From contig JASKZU010000294.1 of assembly GCA_030147455.1 (NCBI GenBank), forward strand, positions 1 through 14,807: a stretch of DNA of 14,807 nucleotides, read 5' to 3'. The first letter of the stretch is position 1. The number at the start of each line of letters is the position of its first letter. Made by a program: the position numbers and the translations under genes. Source of the stretch: Planococcus sp. (in: firmicutes). Its GTDB lineage: Bacteria > Bacillota > Bacilli > Bacillales_A > Planococcaceae. The notes beneath the pieces were generated by a model that did not search any database, was not told the DNA's origin, and saw nothing but the letters and a program-made list of their open reading frames with translations. Shown piece after piece: positions 5,177 through 11,902 of this stretch.

Positions 5177-5961
5177 ATAGCTTTACAGTTATGGCGAAAA
5201 AAGAAGCGCTGCATATATCACGTGAATTAAAAATCTTCTGGCTACCTATTATTTTTATCGTTTTAGGCATGACCCAGCCAGTCATCATGTACTATTTGCC
5301 GACAATTTTACAGTCAATGGGCGGCGGTCAGGGAATCATCATTGACCCAAATGCTGCGGTTCAAACAGCGGGCAAAGTGCTGGCTGGAACGCTTGGCTCT
5401 CAATTCGACCAACTGGGCATAATGATTCTCGTCCTCTCTTTGATGGCTATTGTGCAGGGTGATAAAGCAAGTGGGATGCTTGATATGGCAATGAGCCGGC
5501 CTGTTTCGCCAACTTCTTATGTTGCAGCAAAAATGACGGCGAATTATGTGCTGGCGGCAGGGAGTATAGTTGCGGGCTATAGCTGCTCATATGCCTATAC
5601 TTACTTTTTGTTTGAAGCCGTTCCGTGGAATGTGGCAATGGGGGCACTGGGCAGCTATTTAGTATGGGTTTTCTTTATTGCAGCTTTTACGCTGGCAATG
5701 AGCACCATTTTAAACAATCCCTCGGTTATTGCACTTTCTTCTATAGTCATTCTTCTATTATGCAGGGCGACAGTAGGAATCAACGACAGTTTGGATCGCT
5801 TGAACCCCGCAAGCGTAAGCTACTATTCAGCCCAATGGCTTACAACAGGAGCAGTGGACGCCAGCGCTGCGGGAGCTGCGGCAATTTCTATCGCTCTAAG
5901 CGTTTGTTGTTTATTAACTGCTGTTTTTTGGATCAGGGAAAAAAAGTATCAACAAAGTTAG
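5173..5961 (+). CDS. ABC-2 type transporter permease (YxlG-like)
   Basis: The membrane subunit of the exporter, 262 residues with about six membrane segments (roughly 22-44, 80-96, 121-145, 155-178, 183-201 and 232-255). It starts with a short amphipathic helix (FTVMAKKEALHISRELK) and has a large extracytoplasmic loop after the first segment (QSMGGGQGIIIDPNAAVQT). The signature QGDKASGMLDMAMSRPVSPTSYVAAK, here broken up as Q-G-D-K-A-S-G-M-L-D followed by S-R-P-V-S-P, is typical of ABC-2/NosY-type permeases (the 'E-x-G-T-L-x-L-L-L-S-x-P' loop that docks the ATPase). It is translationally coupled to the ATPase gene. No clear terminator follows. Together with the two preceding genes it forms one transcription unit controlled from about 4000. 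Confidence 0.87.
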   Translation: MNSFTVMAKKEALHISRELKIFWLPIIFIVLGMTQPVIMYYLPTILQSMGGGQGIIIDPNAAVQTAGKVLAGTLGSQFDQLGIMILVLSLMAIVQGDKASGMLDMAMSRPVSPTSYVAAKMTANYVLAAGSIVAGYSCSYAYTYFLFEAVPWNVAMGALGSYLVWVFFIAAFTLAMSTILNNPSVIALSSIVILLLCRATVGINDSLDRLNPASVSYYSAQWLTTGAVDASAAGAAAISIALSVCCLLTAVFWIREKKYQQS

Positions 5962-6066
5962 CGAATGAAATAGTGGTTTGATTATTCATAAGTAACAAAC
6001 TACATAAGTGTATATAGAATTTTAAAAAACAGGCCAACAACCAAAAACACAAAAAGCGAATGAAGC

Positions 6067-6096
6067 TCGACAAAAAGGGTATAAAAGAAACATAAT
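6067..6096 (+). promoter_or_regulatory. Possible promoter of the DinB-family gene
   Basis: TCGACA (6067-6072), 18 bases, CATAAT (6091-6096), about 24 bases before the TTG start at 6120. The 158-base gap 5962-6119 is AT-rich and holds only this and a weak hairpin (5973-6003) without a T-tract. Confidence 0.35.
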
Positions 6097-6119
6097 GGCT
6101 TAGAAATGAGGTGCAGCAA

Positions 6120-6623
6120 TTGCAAAACGAAGAAACCGCTCGAATTCGTCATATGATTTTGAAAAAAGTCGAGGGTATTGATGACGATACGCTCAACCAA
6201 AAACCTTCTCCGGATGCTTGGTCGCCGATGCAGATCCTGGACCATCTCTATAAAATGGAAACAACGATTGCCAAAGGCGTATCACGATCCATCGAAAAAA
6301 ATGAACGAAAAAAAGCTATCAAAAAACCGATTCAAGTTTCCGTCAGCCGGAAAGTAAAAGTTGAAGCGCCGGAGCATACCGTTCCGAGCGATGAATTTAT
6401 CTCGCTGGATGATATGAAGAAAAAGCTCAATTCATCCCGTAATCGTCTTTACGAGGCATACGCTGGTGTCGATGAAAGCATGCTCAAGGAAAATTCTTTG
6501 CCGCATCCAGTATTTGGTGATGTGCCACTTATCCAATGGTTTCCGTTTGTCGGCTATCACGAGAAACGCCACATGCTACAGCTGGAAGAGACCTTAAGCA
6601 AAGTCAATGCTAAAAAAGAATAG
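6120..6623 (+). CDS. DinB-superfamily protein (probable metal-binding, four-helix)
   Basis: A 167-residue protein of the DinB/YfiT-like four-helix-bundle superfamily. These usually bind a divalent metal through three histidines; some are thiol-dependent transferases, but most have no assigned reaction. The three ligands appear to be H42 (Q-I-L-D-H-L-Y-K), H147 and H151 (Y-H-E-K-R-H-M-L-Q-L-E-E). The N-terminal segment SPDAWSPMQILDHL is the common DinB_2 signature. A lysine-rich stretch (about 58-80, NERKKAIKKPIQ) replaces the loop between helices 1 and 2. The start TTG at 6120 has GAGGTG six bases upstream; the GTG at 6111 is inside that site. It is cytoplasmic with no export signal. It is read in the same direction as the preceding module but is separated by 158 bases, so probably independent. 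The name DinB comes from DNA-damage inducibility in B. subtilis; no LexA box is seen here. Confidence 0.8.
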   Translation: MQNEETARIRHMILKKVEGIDDDTLNQKPSPDAWSPMQILDHLYKMETTIAKGVSRSIEKNERKKAIKKPIQVSVSRKVKVEAPEHTVPSDEFISLDDMKKKLNSSRNRLYEAYAGVDESMLKENSLPHPVFGDVPLIQWFPFVGYHEKRHMLQLEETLSKVNAKKE

Positions 6624-6663
6624 TCATTCAAAAAACTTATCGTAAAGTATAATTTTAATGTAA

Positions 6664-6692
6664 TTTACTTATGCACGTAGTTTCGGTATGAT
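6664..6692 (+). promoter_or_regulatory. Probable sigma-A promoter of the aconitase gene
   Basis: TTTACT (6664-6669), a 17-base spacer and TATGAT (6687-6692), giving a leader of about 55 bases before the ATG at 6754. A TATAAT at 6648-6653 is a possible second -10 but lacks a good -35. An imperfect inverted repeat in the leader (6703-6712 with 6717-6726) may fold. Confidence 0.5.
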
Positions 6693-6753
6693 GGAAGAGG
6701 AGAAAAGACGCGCTAACACGCCTTTTCAGTAGATTTAAAGGAGGAACACGACT

Positions 6754-9468
6754 ATGGCAAAGAGCAGTTTGCACAACAGCCGCACATCCTTCGAGCTTAA
6801 CGGCAAGACATACAACTATTACCGTCTCGCTGCACTCGAAGAAGCGGGGATCGCGAAAGTATCTCGCCTTCCTTACTCTGTTAAAGTACTTTTGGAATCC
6901 GTATTGCGTCAGCATGACGGATATGTCATCAAAGACGAGCACGTAGAAGAGTTGGCAAAATGGGGGAAAGACGCGAACAAAGAAGCAGAAGTTCCGTTTA
7001 AGCCTTCACGCGTTATCCTGCAAGACTTTACCGGTGTACCGGTTGTTGTTGACCTTGCAGCACTTCGTTCAGCAATGGCTGAATTGGGCGGAGACCCAGA
7101 CAAAATCAACCCGGAAATCCCGGTTGACCTTGTTATTGACCACTCGGTGCAAGTTGACCGTTATGGCAACGAAGATGCACTGCGCGCGAACATGGAGCTT
7201 GAGTTTGAACGCAATGCAGAACGCTACCAGTTTTTGAACTGGGCGCAAAAAGCTTACAACAACTACCGCGCGGTTCCACCAGCGACAGGTATTGTCCACC
7301 AAGTTAACCTTGAGTATTTGGCGAACGTAGTTCATGCTGTTGAAAACGAAGACGGCACGTTCGAAACATTCCCGGATACATTGGTCGGAACAGACTCCCA
7401 CACGACAATGATCAACGGAATCGGCGTTCTTGGCTGGGGCGTTGGCGGAATCGAAGCAGAGGCCGGAATGCTCGGGCAACCTTCTTACTTCCCAATCCCT
7501 GAAGTTATCGGCGTGAAAATGACTGGCGAGTTGCCAAACGGCGCAACAGCGACGGACTTGGCACTTAAAGTTACAGAAACATTGCGCAAAAAAGGCGTAG
7601 TCGGCAAATTCGTTGAGTTCTTCGGCACTGGCGTTACAACGCTGCCGCTTGCAGACCGCGCAACGATTGCCAACATGGCACCGGAATACGGCGCAACTTG
7701 CGGATTCTTCCCTGTAGACGAGGAAGCACTGAACTACATGCGCCTCACTGCACGTACTGAAGAGCAAATCGCTGTAACAAAAGAATATTTGACTGCAAAC
7801 GGCATGTTCTTCACAGTCGACAACGAAGAGCCGATCTACACAGACTTAGTGGAAATCGACTTGTCAGCAATCGAGCCTAACTTGTCCGGACCAAAACGCC
7901 CGCAGGATTTGATTCCGCTTTCGCAAATGAAAAAAGAATTCAATGCAGCGGTAACAGCTCCGGAAGGACCAAGCGGATTTGCACTGGATGAAGCGGAAAT
8001 CGCTAAAACAGCAACCGTTAAGTTCGAAGACGGCACAACTGCAGAAATGAAAACAGGCGCTCTTGGAATCGCATCCATCACGTCTTGTACGAATACATCC
8101 AACCCATACGTTATGCTGGGTGCTGGATTGGTCGCGAAAAAAGCCGTTGAGAAAGGGTTGACTCCGCCTCCTTACGTAAAAACATCCCTGGCACCAGGTT
8201 CAAAAGTCGTTACAGGCTACTTGAACGATTCAGGGCTTCTTGAATACATGAACCAGATCGGATTCAACTTGGTTGGATACGGCTGTACAACATGTATCGG
8301 TAACTCCGGCCCACTTCTTCCTGAAATCGAAGATGCGATTGTTGAAAACGACTTGCTTGTGTCTTCTGTGTTGTCTGGTAACCGGAACTTTGAAGGACGT
8401 ATCCATCCATTGATCAAAGCCAACTACCTGGCTTCGCCAATGCTGGTTGTTGCTTATGCACTTGCCGGAACTGTGGACATCGATTTCGAAACAGATCCGA
8501 TCGGCCAAGACCAAAACGGCAACGACGTCTTCTTTAAAGACATCTGGCCTTCTACTGAAGAAATCAAACAAGTGGTACACAGCACAGTAACACCGGAATT
8601 GTTCCGCAAAGAATACGAAAACGTCTTCTCTGAAAACGAAGCATGGAACGCAATCGAAACGAACGACGATGCGTTGTATGCGTTTGATGAGGACTCAACG
8701 TATATCCAAAACCCGCCATTCTTTACTGGCCTATCCAAAGAACCGGCACCGATCCAACCGCTATCCGGCTTGCGTGTAATGGCGAAATTCGCTGATTCCA
8801 TCACGACTGACCACATTTCGCCAGCCGGCGCAATCGGAAAAGACACACCAGCAGGTCTCTTCCTGCGCGAGCGCGGCGTCGAGCCACGCAACTTTAACTC
8901 TTATGGTTCACGCCGTGGTAACCACGAAGTCATGATGCGCGGTACGTTCGCAAACATCCGCATCCGCAACCAAGTGGCTCCAGGAACAACTGGCGGCTAT
9001 ACAACGTTCTGGCCAACAGGCGAAGTTATGCCGATCTATGATGCATGCATGAAGTACCAGGAGCAAAACACTGGACTTGTTGTACTCGCAGGCAAAGACT
9101 ACGGCATGGGCTCTTCCCGTGACTGGGCTGCCAAAGGAACATTCTTGCTTGGCGTTAAAACAGTTATCGCGGAAAGCTATGAGCGGATTCACCGTTCAAA
9201 CCTCGTGATGATGGGCGTCTTGCCGCTTCAATTCGTAAACGGCGAAAACGCTGAAACACTTGGCCTGACAGGTCAAGAAAGCATCAGCGTTAACTTGTCT
9301 GACGATGTGAAGCCGCGCGACGTACTGACGGCTACAGCTACTGCTGAAGACGGCAAAGTAACGGAATTCAAAGTCCTTGCACGCTTCGATTCTGAAGTGG
9401 AAGTTGACTATTTCCGCCACGGCGGCATCCTGCAAATGGTGCTCCGCAACAAATTGCTTGAAGCATAA
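6754..9468 (+). CDS. acnA: Aconitate hydratase (aconitase A)
   Basis: Converts citrate to isocitrate through cis-aconitate in the TCA cycle; in B. subtilis the homologue CitB also binds RNA when its cluster is lost. The 904-residue length is normal for the AcnA/IRP1 type. The three [4Fe-4S] ligands are present: C445 (S-I-T-S-C-T-N-T-S-N-P), C511 and C514 (G-Y-G-C-T-T-C-I-G-N-S-G-P-L). Also visible are the active-site segments VGTDSHTTMINGIGVLGWGVGG (as V-G-T-D-S-H-T-T-M), SGNRNFEGRIHP, DHISPAGAI, and GSRRGNHEVMMRGTF with GKDYGMGSSRDWAAKG in the swivelling domain. The start has AAAGGAGG nine bases upstream, a very strong site. The codon use is biased and the C- and G-ending codons suggest high expression. 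It is monocistronic, with its own promoter and terminator, and followed by the yneP-yneQ unit as in Bacillus. Confidence 0.98.
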   Translation: MAKSSLHNSRTSFELNGKTYNYYRLAALEEAGIAKVSRLPYSVKVLLESVLRQHDGYVIKDEHVEELAKWGKDANKEAEVPFKPSRVILQDFTGVPVVVDLAALRSAMAELGGDPDKINPEIPVDLVIDHSVQVDRYGNEDALRANMELEFERNAERYQFLNWAQKAYNNYRAVPPATGIVHQVNLEYLANVVHAVENEDGTFETFPDTLVGTDSHTTMINGIGVLGWGVGGIEAEAGMLGQPSYFPIPEVIGVKMTGELPNGATATDLALKVTETLRKKGVVGKFVEFFGTGVTTLPLADRATIANMAPEYGATCGFFPVDEEALNYMRLTARTEEQIAVTKEYLTANGMFFTVDNEEPIYTDLVEIDLSAIEPNLSGPKRPQDLIPLSQMKKEFNAAVTAPEGPSGFALDEAEIAKTATVKFEDGTTAEMKTGALGIASITSCTNTSNPYVMLGAGLVAKKAVEKGLTPPPYVKTSLAPGSKVVTGYLNDSGLLEYMNQIGFNLVGYGCTTCIGNSGPLLPEIEDAIVENDLLVSSVLSGNRNFEGRIHPLIKANYLASPMLVVAYALAGTVDIDFETDPIGQDQNGNDVFFKDIWPSTEEIKQVVHSTVTPELFRKEYENVFSENEAWNAIETNDDALYAFDEDSTYIQNPPFFTGLSKEPAPIQPLSGLRVMAKFADSITTDHISPAGAIGKDTPAGLFLRERGVEPRNFNSYGSRRGNHEVMMRGTFANIRIRNQVAPGTTGGYTTFWPTGEVMPIYDACMKYQEQNTGLVVLAGKDYGMGSSRDWAAKGTFLLGVKTVIAESYERIHRSNLVMMGVLPLQFVNGENAETLGLTGQESISVNLSDDVKPRDVLTATATAEDGKVTEFKVLARFDSEVEVDYFRHGGILQMVLRNKLLEA

Positions 9469-9473
9469 AAAGG

Positions 9474-9501
9474 AAGGCTGCCTGCGGGCAGCCTTTTTTT
9501 T
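9474..9501 (+). terminator. Terminator of the aconitase gene
   Basis: Perfect 9-bp stem AAGGCTGCC (9474-9482) / GGCAGCCTT (9487-9495) with loop TGCG, followed by Ts to 9501. It begins six bases after the stop codon. Confidence 0.95.
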
Positions 9502-9525
9502 ATGCTTTCTATGGAAGCTTGTGCT

Positions 9526-9554
9526 TTTTGATCTGGCGCGTTGTCCTGTATACT
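9526..9554 (+). promoter_or_regulatory. Promoter of the yneP-yneQ unit
   Basis: TTTTGA (9526-9531), a 17-base spacer and TATACT (9549-9554), 19 bases before the ATG at 9574. The leader is very short and carries GAGGTGA as ribosome site. Confidence 0.55.
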
Positions 9555-9573
9555 AAGAGGGAGGTGAAGAAAC

Positions 9574-10023
9574 ATGTACATAAGTGAAAAAGAAATTGAA
9601 ATCCGCTATGCGGAAACCGACCAGATGGGTGTCGTTTATCATGCCAACTACTTGATCTGGCTTGAACTTGGCCGGACGAAATTAATCGAGGATCTCGGCT
9701 TTACCTATGCCGGAATGGAATCTGAAGGCTTTCTGTCGCCCGTGACCGACATTTCCATTCAATACAAAGCAGCGCTTCGCTACGGCGACAAAGCGTTTGT
9801 GAAAACGTGGGTCGAGTCGCACGGGCGGCTGCGCACTACGTATGGCTATGAAGTCGTGCACGGCGACGGAACACTTGCGGCAAAAGCGACATCCGAGCAC
9901 GTGGTCGTGAAAAAAGAAACGTTCCGCCCTGTACCGCTCGCAAAAGTGGACGCTGCATGGGATGCCAAATACAAACAAGTGGTCAGGGGGGCAGAAGATG
10001 GCGTTCGGAATCCGACGACCTGA
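9574..10023 (+). CDS. yneP: Hot-dog-fold acyl-CoA thioesterase (YbgC/FadM type, YneP)
   Basis: Hydrolyses acyl-CoA thioesters in the cytoplasm; the natural substrate in Firmicutes is not established. In 149 residues it has the 4HBT signature R-Y-A-E-T-D-Q-M-G-V-V-Y-H-A-N-Y near the N-terminus, with D16 as the catalytic acid and Y22/H23 following, then the long central helix WLELGRTKLIEDLGFTYAGM and the beta-strands of the fold (FLSPVTDISIQYKAALRYGD). Length and layout are those of YneP, which occupies the same place after aconitase in B. subtilis. The start follows GAGGTGAAGAAAC. The 3' end overlaps the next gene by 26 bases in another frame, so the two are translated together. The last residues (about 135-149) are polar and likely unstructured. 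Confidence 0.93.
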   Translation: MYISEKEIEIRYAETDQMGVVYHANYLIWLELGRTKLIEDLGFTYAGMESEGFLSPVTDISIQYKAALRYGDKAFVKTWVESHGRLRTTYGYEVVHGDGTLAAKATSEHVVVKKETFRPVPLAKVDAAWDAKYKQVVRGAEDGVRNPTT

Positions 10024-10306
10024 ACTGGAGCGCTGGAAACAGGGCGTACAAAACGGCGAGATTTCATTTTTGACACATTACTGGGTCGATCGCCGCTTTC
10101 CAGGCTGCACAACCGTAACGAAAGTCGGCTGCAAAGACATCGACAAACTGGTCGAATGGGGCCGTCGCTATGGTTTGAGGCGGGAGTGGCTGGACCTTCG
10201 GAACGACTATCCGCATTTTGACTTGTTTGGTACCAGGCAGCGCTCGATTCTGCAATCCGAAGGCAAAATCGAGCAGTTGAATAAGTTAATCCGTAAGAGT
10301 GAATAA
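9998..10306 (+). CDS. yneQ: YneQ-like conserved protein of unknown function
   Basis: A 102-residue protein without recognisable catalytic motif. The N-terminus MAFGIRRPELERWKQGVQNGEISFLTHYW is followed by an acidic-basic stretch DRRFPGCTTVTKVGCKDIDKLVEWGRRYGL and a tail (WLDLRNDYPHFDLFGTRQRSIL) rich in aromatic and charged residues; it matches what I remember of B. subtilis YneQ and sits in the same place. It is soluble, without membrane segments; C37 and C45 are the only cysteines. I choose the ATG at 9998 because AGGGGGG ends six bases before it; a longer frame from 9962 would lie inside yneP with no ribosome site. It overlaps yneP by 26 bases and ends at the bidirectional terminator. Confidence 0.85.
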   Translation: MAFGIRRPELERWKQGVQNGEISFLTHYWVDRRFPGCTTVTKVGCKDIDKLVEWGRRYGLRREWLDLRNDYPHFDLFGTRQRSILQSEGKIEQLNKLIRKSE

Positions 10307-10342
10307 AAAAAGACTGACGCAAAAACTGCGTCAGTCTTTTTT
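10305..10342. terminator. Bidirectional terminator shared by yneQ and yneR
   Basis: Perfect 11-bp stem AGACTGACGCA (10311-10321) / TGCGTCAGTCT (10327-10337), loop AAAAC, extended by an A-tract on the left and T-tract on the right. The right arm contains the last codons and the stop codon of the minus-strand gene. Confidence 0.95.
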
Positions 10343-10627
10343 CGGTTCGTATGAATACGTCAATTCACCAAGTGCATCGTCAACGGTGACGTGGAGGTCG
10401 TGTTCGTCAAAATACCACGCGTCCGCATCTTCAACAAAATACAATACGTCGCGGTGCGTCAGGCGGGCGGCCGGTTCTTCCGGGCTGTCTTTCGTCACGC
10501 CCAGCGAAAACCCCGGCTGCAGGCCCAAGCCGCCGTAGCGGACAAAAAACCGGACCGATTCTCCGGCAGCTACTTCCATTTCCTGATCAAACCATGATTG
10601 GGCATCTTCGCTTAAGTGAATGTCCAT
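10331..10627 (-). CDS. yneR: HesB/IscA-fold protein without cysteines (YneR-like)
   Basis: A 98-residue acidic protein with the HesB/IscA-like beta fold (FFVRYGGLGLQPGFSLGV and DVLYFVEDADAWYFDEHDL). IscA proteins hold iron-sulfur clusters through three cysteines; this protein has no cysteine at all, so it should not act as a cluster carrier in that way. It is of the YneR branch, whose function is unknown. The start has AAAGGA nine bases upstream. It lies 21 bases after plsY on the same strand and is probably cotranscribed with it. Its stop codon lies inside the terminator stem shared with yneQ, so the last three codons (K-K-D) are part of the hairpin. Charge is strongly negative, which fits a soluble cytoplasmic protein. 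Confidence 0.85.
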   Translation of the reverse strand: MDIHLSEDAQSWFDQEMEVAAGESVRFFVRYGGLGLQPGFSLGVTKDSPEEPAARLTHRDVLYFVEDADAWYFDEHDLHVTVDDALGELTYSYEPKKD

Positions 10628-10648
10628 CTCAACACGTCCTTTCCGTCT

Positions 10649-11239
10649 TTACCACTTGATTTTCGGTTCGGTTCCTGCACGAATTCTGCCGATATTGGCG
10701 CGGTGCCTGTAAATAATGAATGTAGCCAGTACGAGAATGACCGCCAAAAATAAGTAGTCGCCTGTATTCAGCGCATAAATGATCGTGTAGATCACCGACA
10801 CCACGGCCAGAATAATAGATGACAGCGACACCATTTTCGTGATTTTCAGCGCGATCAGCAACACGGCGACGGCCATCAAGAACAGCGGCCACTGGTACCC
10901 CAGGAGAATGCCTCCCGAAGTAGCGACGGCTTTGCCGCCTTTAAAGCCGGCAAACAGCGGGAAAATATGCCCGATAACTGCGACCACGCCGAGCAGCAAC
11001 GGGTGAATATCCGTCGCTATCCACAGCGGCAGCAGCGTGGCGGCCGTTCCTTTTAAAATATCCAGAATGGTCACAACGAAACCGGCTTTCGCGCCGAGGA
11101 CGCGAAACGTGTTGGTCGCCCCAAGATTGCCGCTTCCTTTGGTCCGGATATCGGTGTTGTAAAACAACTTTCCAATCCACAGTGCAGAAGGAATAGATCC
11201 GAGCAGGTAAGCAATTACTAGTGGAAGCAAAATATCCAT
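10649..11239 (-). CDS. plsY: Glycerol-3-phosphate acyltransferase PlsY
   Basis: Integral-membrane enzyme that transfers the acyl group from acyl-phosphate (made by PlsX) to glycerol-3-phosphate, giving lysophosphatidate, the first step of phospholipid synthesis. In 196 residues the three conserved motifs are present: G-S-I-P-S-A (14-19), K-G-S-G-N-L-G-A-T-N (34-43) and G-H-I-F-P-L-F-A-G-F-K-G-G-K-A-V-A-T (90-107). About five to six hydrophobic segments run between them, and a basic tail (Y-R-H-R-A-N-I-G-R-I-R-A-G-T-E) ends the protein, all as in the family. The start at 11239 is six bases after AAAGGAG; an upstream extension to 11293 would add a charged N-terminus not typical of PlsY. It heads a two-gene unit with yneR. 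It is divergent from yneT, as in B. subtilis. Confidence 0.96.
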   Translation of the reverse strand: MDILLPLVIAYLLGSIPSALWIGKLFYNTDIRTKGSGNLGATNTFRVLGAKAGFVVTILDILKGTAATLLPLWIATDIHPLLLGVVAVIGHIFPLFAGFKGGKAVATSGGILLGYQWPLFLMAVAVLLIALKITKMVSLSSIILAVVSVIYTIIYALNTGDYLFLAVILVLATFIIYRHRANIGRIRAGTEPKIKW

Positions 11240-11276
11240 GGCTGACTCCTTTACGTGCACGTTTTTCTTTTTTTCT

Positions 11277-11306
11277 AGTTTACCACGACCCAAGCGGCAG
11301 AAACAA
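11277..11306 (-). promoter_or_regulatory. Probable promoter of plsY-yneR
   Basis: On the minus strand TTGTTT (11306-11301), 18 bases, and TGG-TAAACT with TAAACT at 11282-11277, an extended -10 about 37 bases before the ATG. The divergent yneT promoter begins only 16 bases to the right. Confidence 0.5.
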
Positions 11307-11321
11307 TAGATGGCGGATTAT

Positions 11322-11350
11322 TCAACAAACACCCAGGTTTCATGTATGAT
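11322..11350 (+). promoter_or_regulatory. Probable promoter of yneT
   Basis: TCAACA (11322-11327), a 17-base spacer and TATGAT (11345-11350), about 18 bases before the ATG at 11369. Confidence 0.5.
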
Positions 11351-11368
11351 AGACTAAAAGGACAGGTG

Positions 11369-11782
11369 ATGACAGTGAAAAATCCAAGCCGTGAAGAAAT
11401 CAAGCAAGTACTCGATCAAGCAAAAACAATCGCAGTCGTCGGATTGAGCCCGAATCCCATGCGCACTTCCCATATGGTATCCAGAGCGATGCAGCAAGCC
11501 GGGTACCGCATTATCCCGGTCAATCCGCAAGCAGACGAAGTGCTCGGCGAGAAAAGCTATGCGACGCTGCGGGACATCCCGGAGCCGGTCGACATCGTCA
11601 ATGTATTCCGCCGCAGCGAGTTTTTGCCGGAAATTGCAGAAGATTTCCTGTCGATTGGGGCGCCCGTCTTTTGGACTCAGCTTAATGTGGTCGATGAAGG
11701 CGTTTTCATTCAGCTTGAAGAAGCAGGCCACACCGTCATCATGGACCGCTGCATCAAAGTCGAACACGCCATTTTGAAATAA
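11369..11782 (+). CDS. yneT: CoA-binding (Rossmann) protein YneT
   Basis: A 137-residue single-domain protein of the CoA-binding superfamily, with the same fold as the first domain of succinyl-CoA synthetase alpha. The nucleotide-binding loop V-V-G-L-S-P-N-P-M-R-T-S (23-34) is near the N-terminus, followed by I-I-P-V-N-P (48-53) and the conserved M-D-R-C-I-K-V-E-H at the end. No catalytic domain is attached, so its role is unknown; CoA binding is inferred from family. The start is uncertain: ATG at 11369 has AAAAGGA six bases upstream, while GTG at 11375 has CAGGTG at the same spacing, a difference of two residues. It has its own promoter and terminator. The place between plsY and parE is the same as in B. 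subtilis. Confidence 0.9.
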   Translation: MTVKNPSREEIKQVLDQAKTIAVVGLSPNPMRTSHMVSRAMQQAGYRIIPVNPQADEVLGEKSYATLRDIPEPVDIVNVFRRSEFLPEIAEDFLSIGAPVFWTQLNVVDEGVFIQLEEAGHTVIMDRCIKVEHAILK

Positions 11783-11793
11783 AGCGGGTTGGG

Positions 11794-11820
11794 AAAAAGG
11801 GCGCCTGGCGCTCTTTTTCT
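11794..11820 (+). terminator. Terminator of yneT
   Basis: Eleven-bp stem AAAAAGGGCGC (11794-11804) / GCGCTCTTTTT (11808-11818), loop CTG, with one G-U pair, ending in Ts. It lies 12 bases after the stop. Confidence 0.85.
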
Positions 11821-11827
11821 ATGAACG

Positions 11828-11857
11828 TTGACAGGAATGCCTGACATGGCATACGAT
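11828..11857 (+). promoter_or_regulatory. Sigma-A promoter of parE-parC
   Basis: A perfect TTGACA (11828-11833), an 18-base spacer and TACGAT (11852-11857), 46 bases before the ATG at 11903. Transcription should begin near 11864. Confidence 0.65.
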
Positions 11858-11874
11858 TAAAAGAAGGAAGTATA

Positions 11875-11888
11875 CGAACAAATGTTTG
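11875..11888. promoter_or_regulatory. LexA (DinR/SOS) box in the parE leader
   Basis: CGAACAAATGTTTG matches the Gram-positive LexA site CGAAC-RNRY-GTTYG; within it is the palindrome ACAAATGTTTGT. It lies after the predicted transcript start and just before the ribosome site GGAGGG (11891-11896), so LexA would block the start or passage of polymerase. parE-parC is, as I recall, a listed LexA target in B. subtilis. Confidence 0.72.
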
Positions 11889-11902
11889 TTGGAGGGAAAT
11901 TG

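Noticed and set aside
5973..6003. Hairpin GTGGTTTG / CAAACTAC after the permease gene as a terminator
   Set aside because: It has a wobble pair, a 15-base loop and no T-tract, so it is unlikely to terminate.
6624..6700. CcpC operator (ATAA-N7-TTAT) before aconitase, as in B. subtilis
   Set aside because: ATAA and TTAT occur but not with the required spacing and orientation.
7069..7767. Long open frame of 232 codons on the minus strand inside the aconitase gene
   Set aside because: It mirrors the aconitase frame, has no ribosome site or recognisable domain, and reflects codon bias of a highly expressed gene.
10649..11293. Longer PlsY starting at 11293
   Set aside because: The extension adds a charged N-terminus and overlaps the promoter; the ATG at 11239 has a strong ribosome site and the usual PlsY N-terminus.
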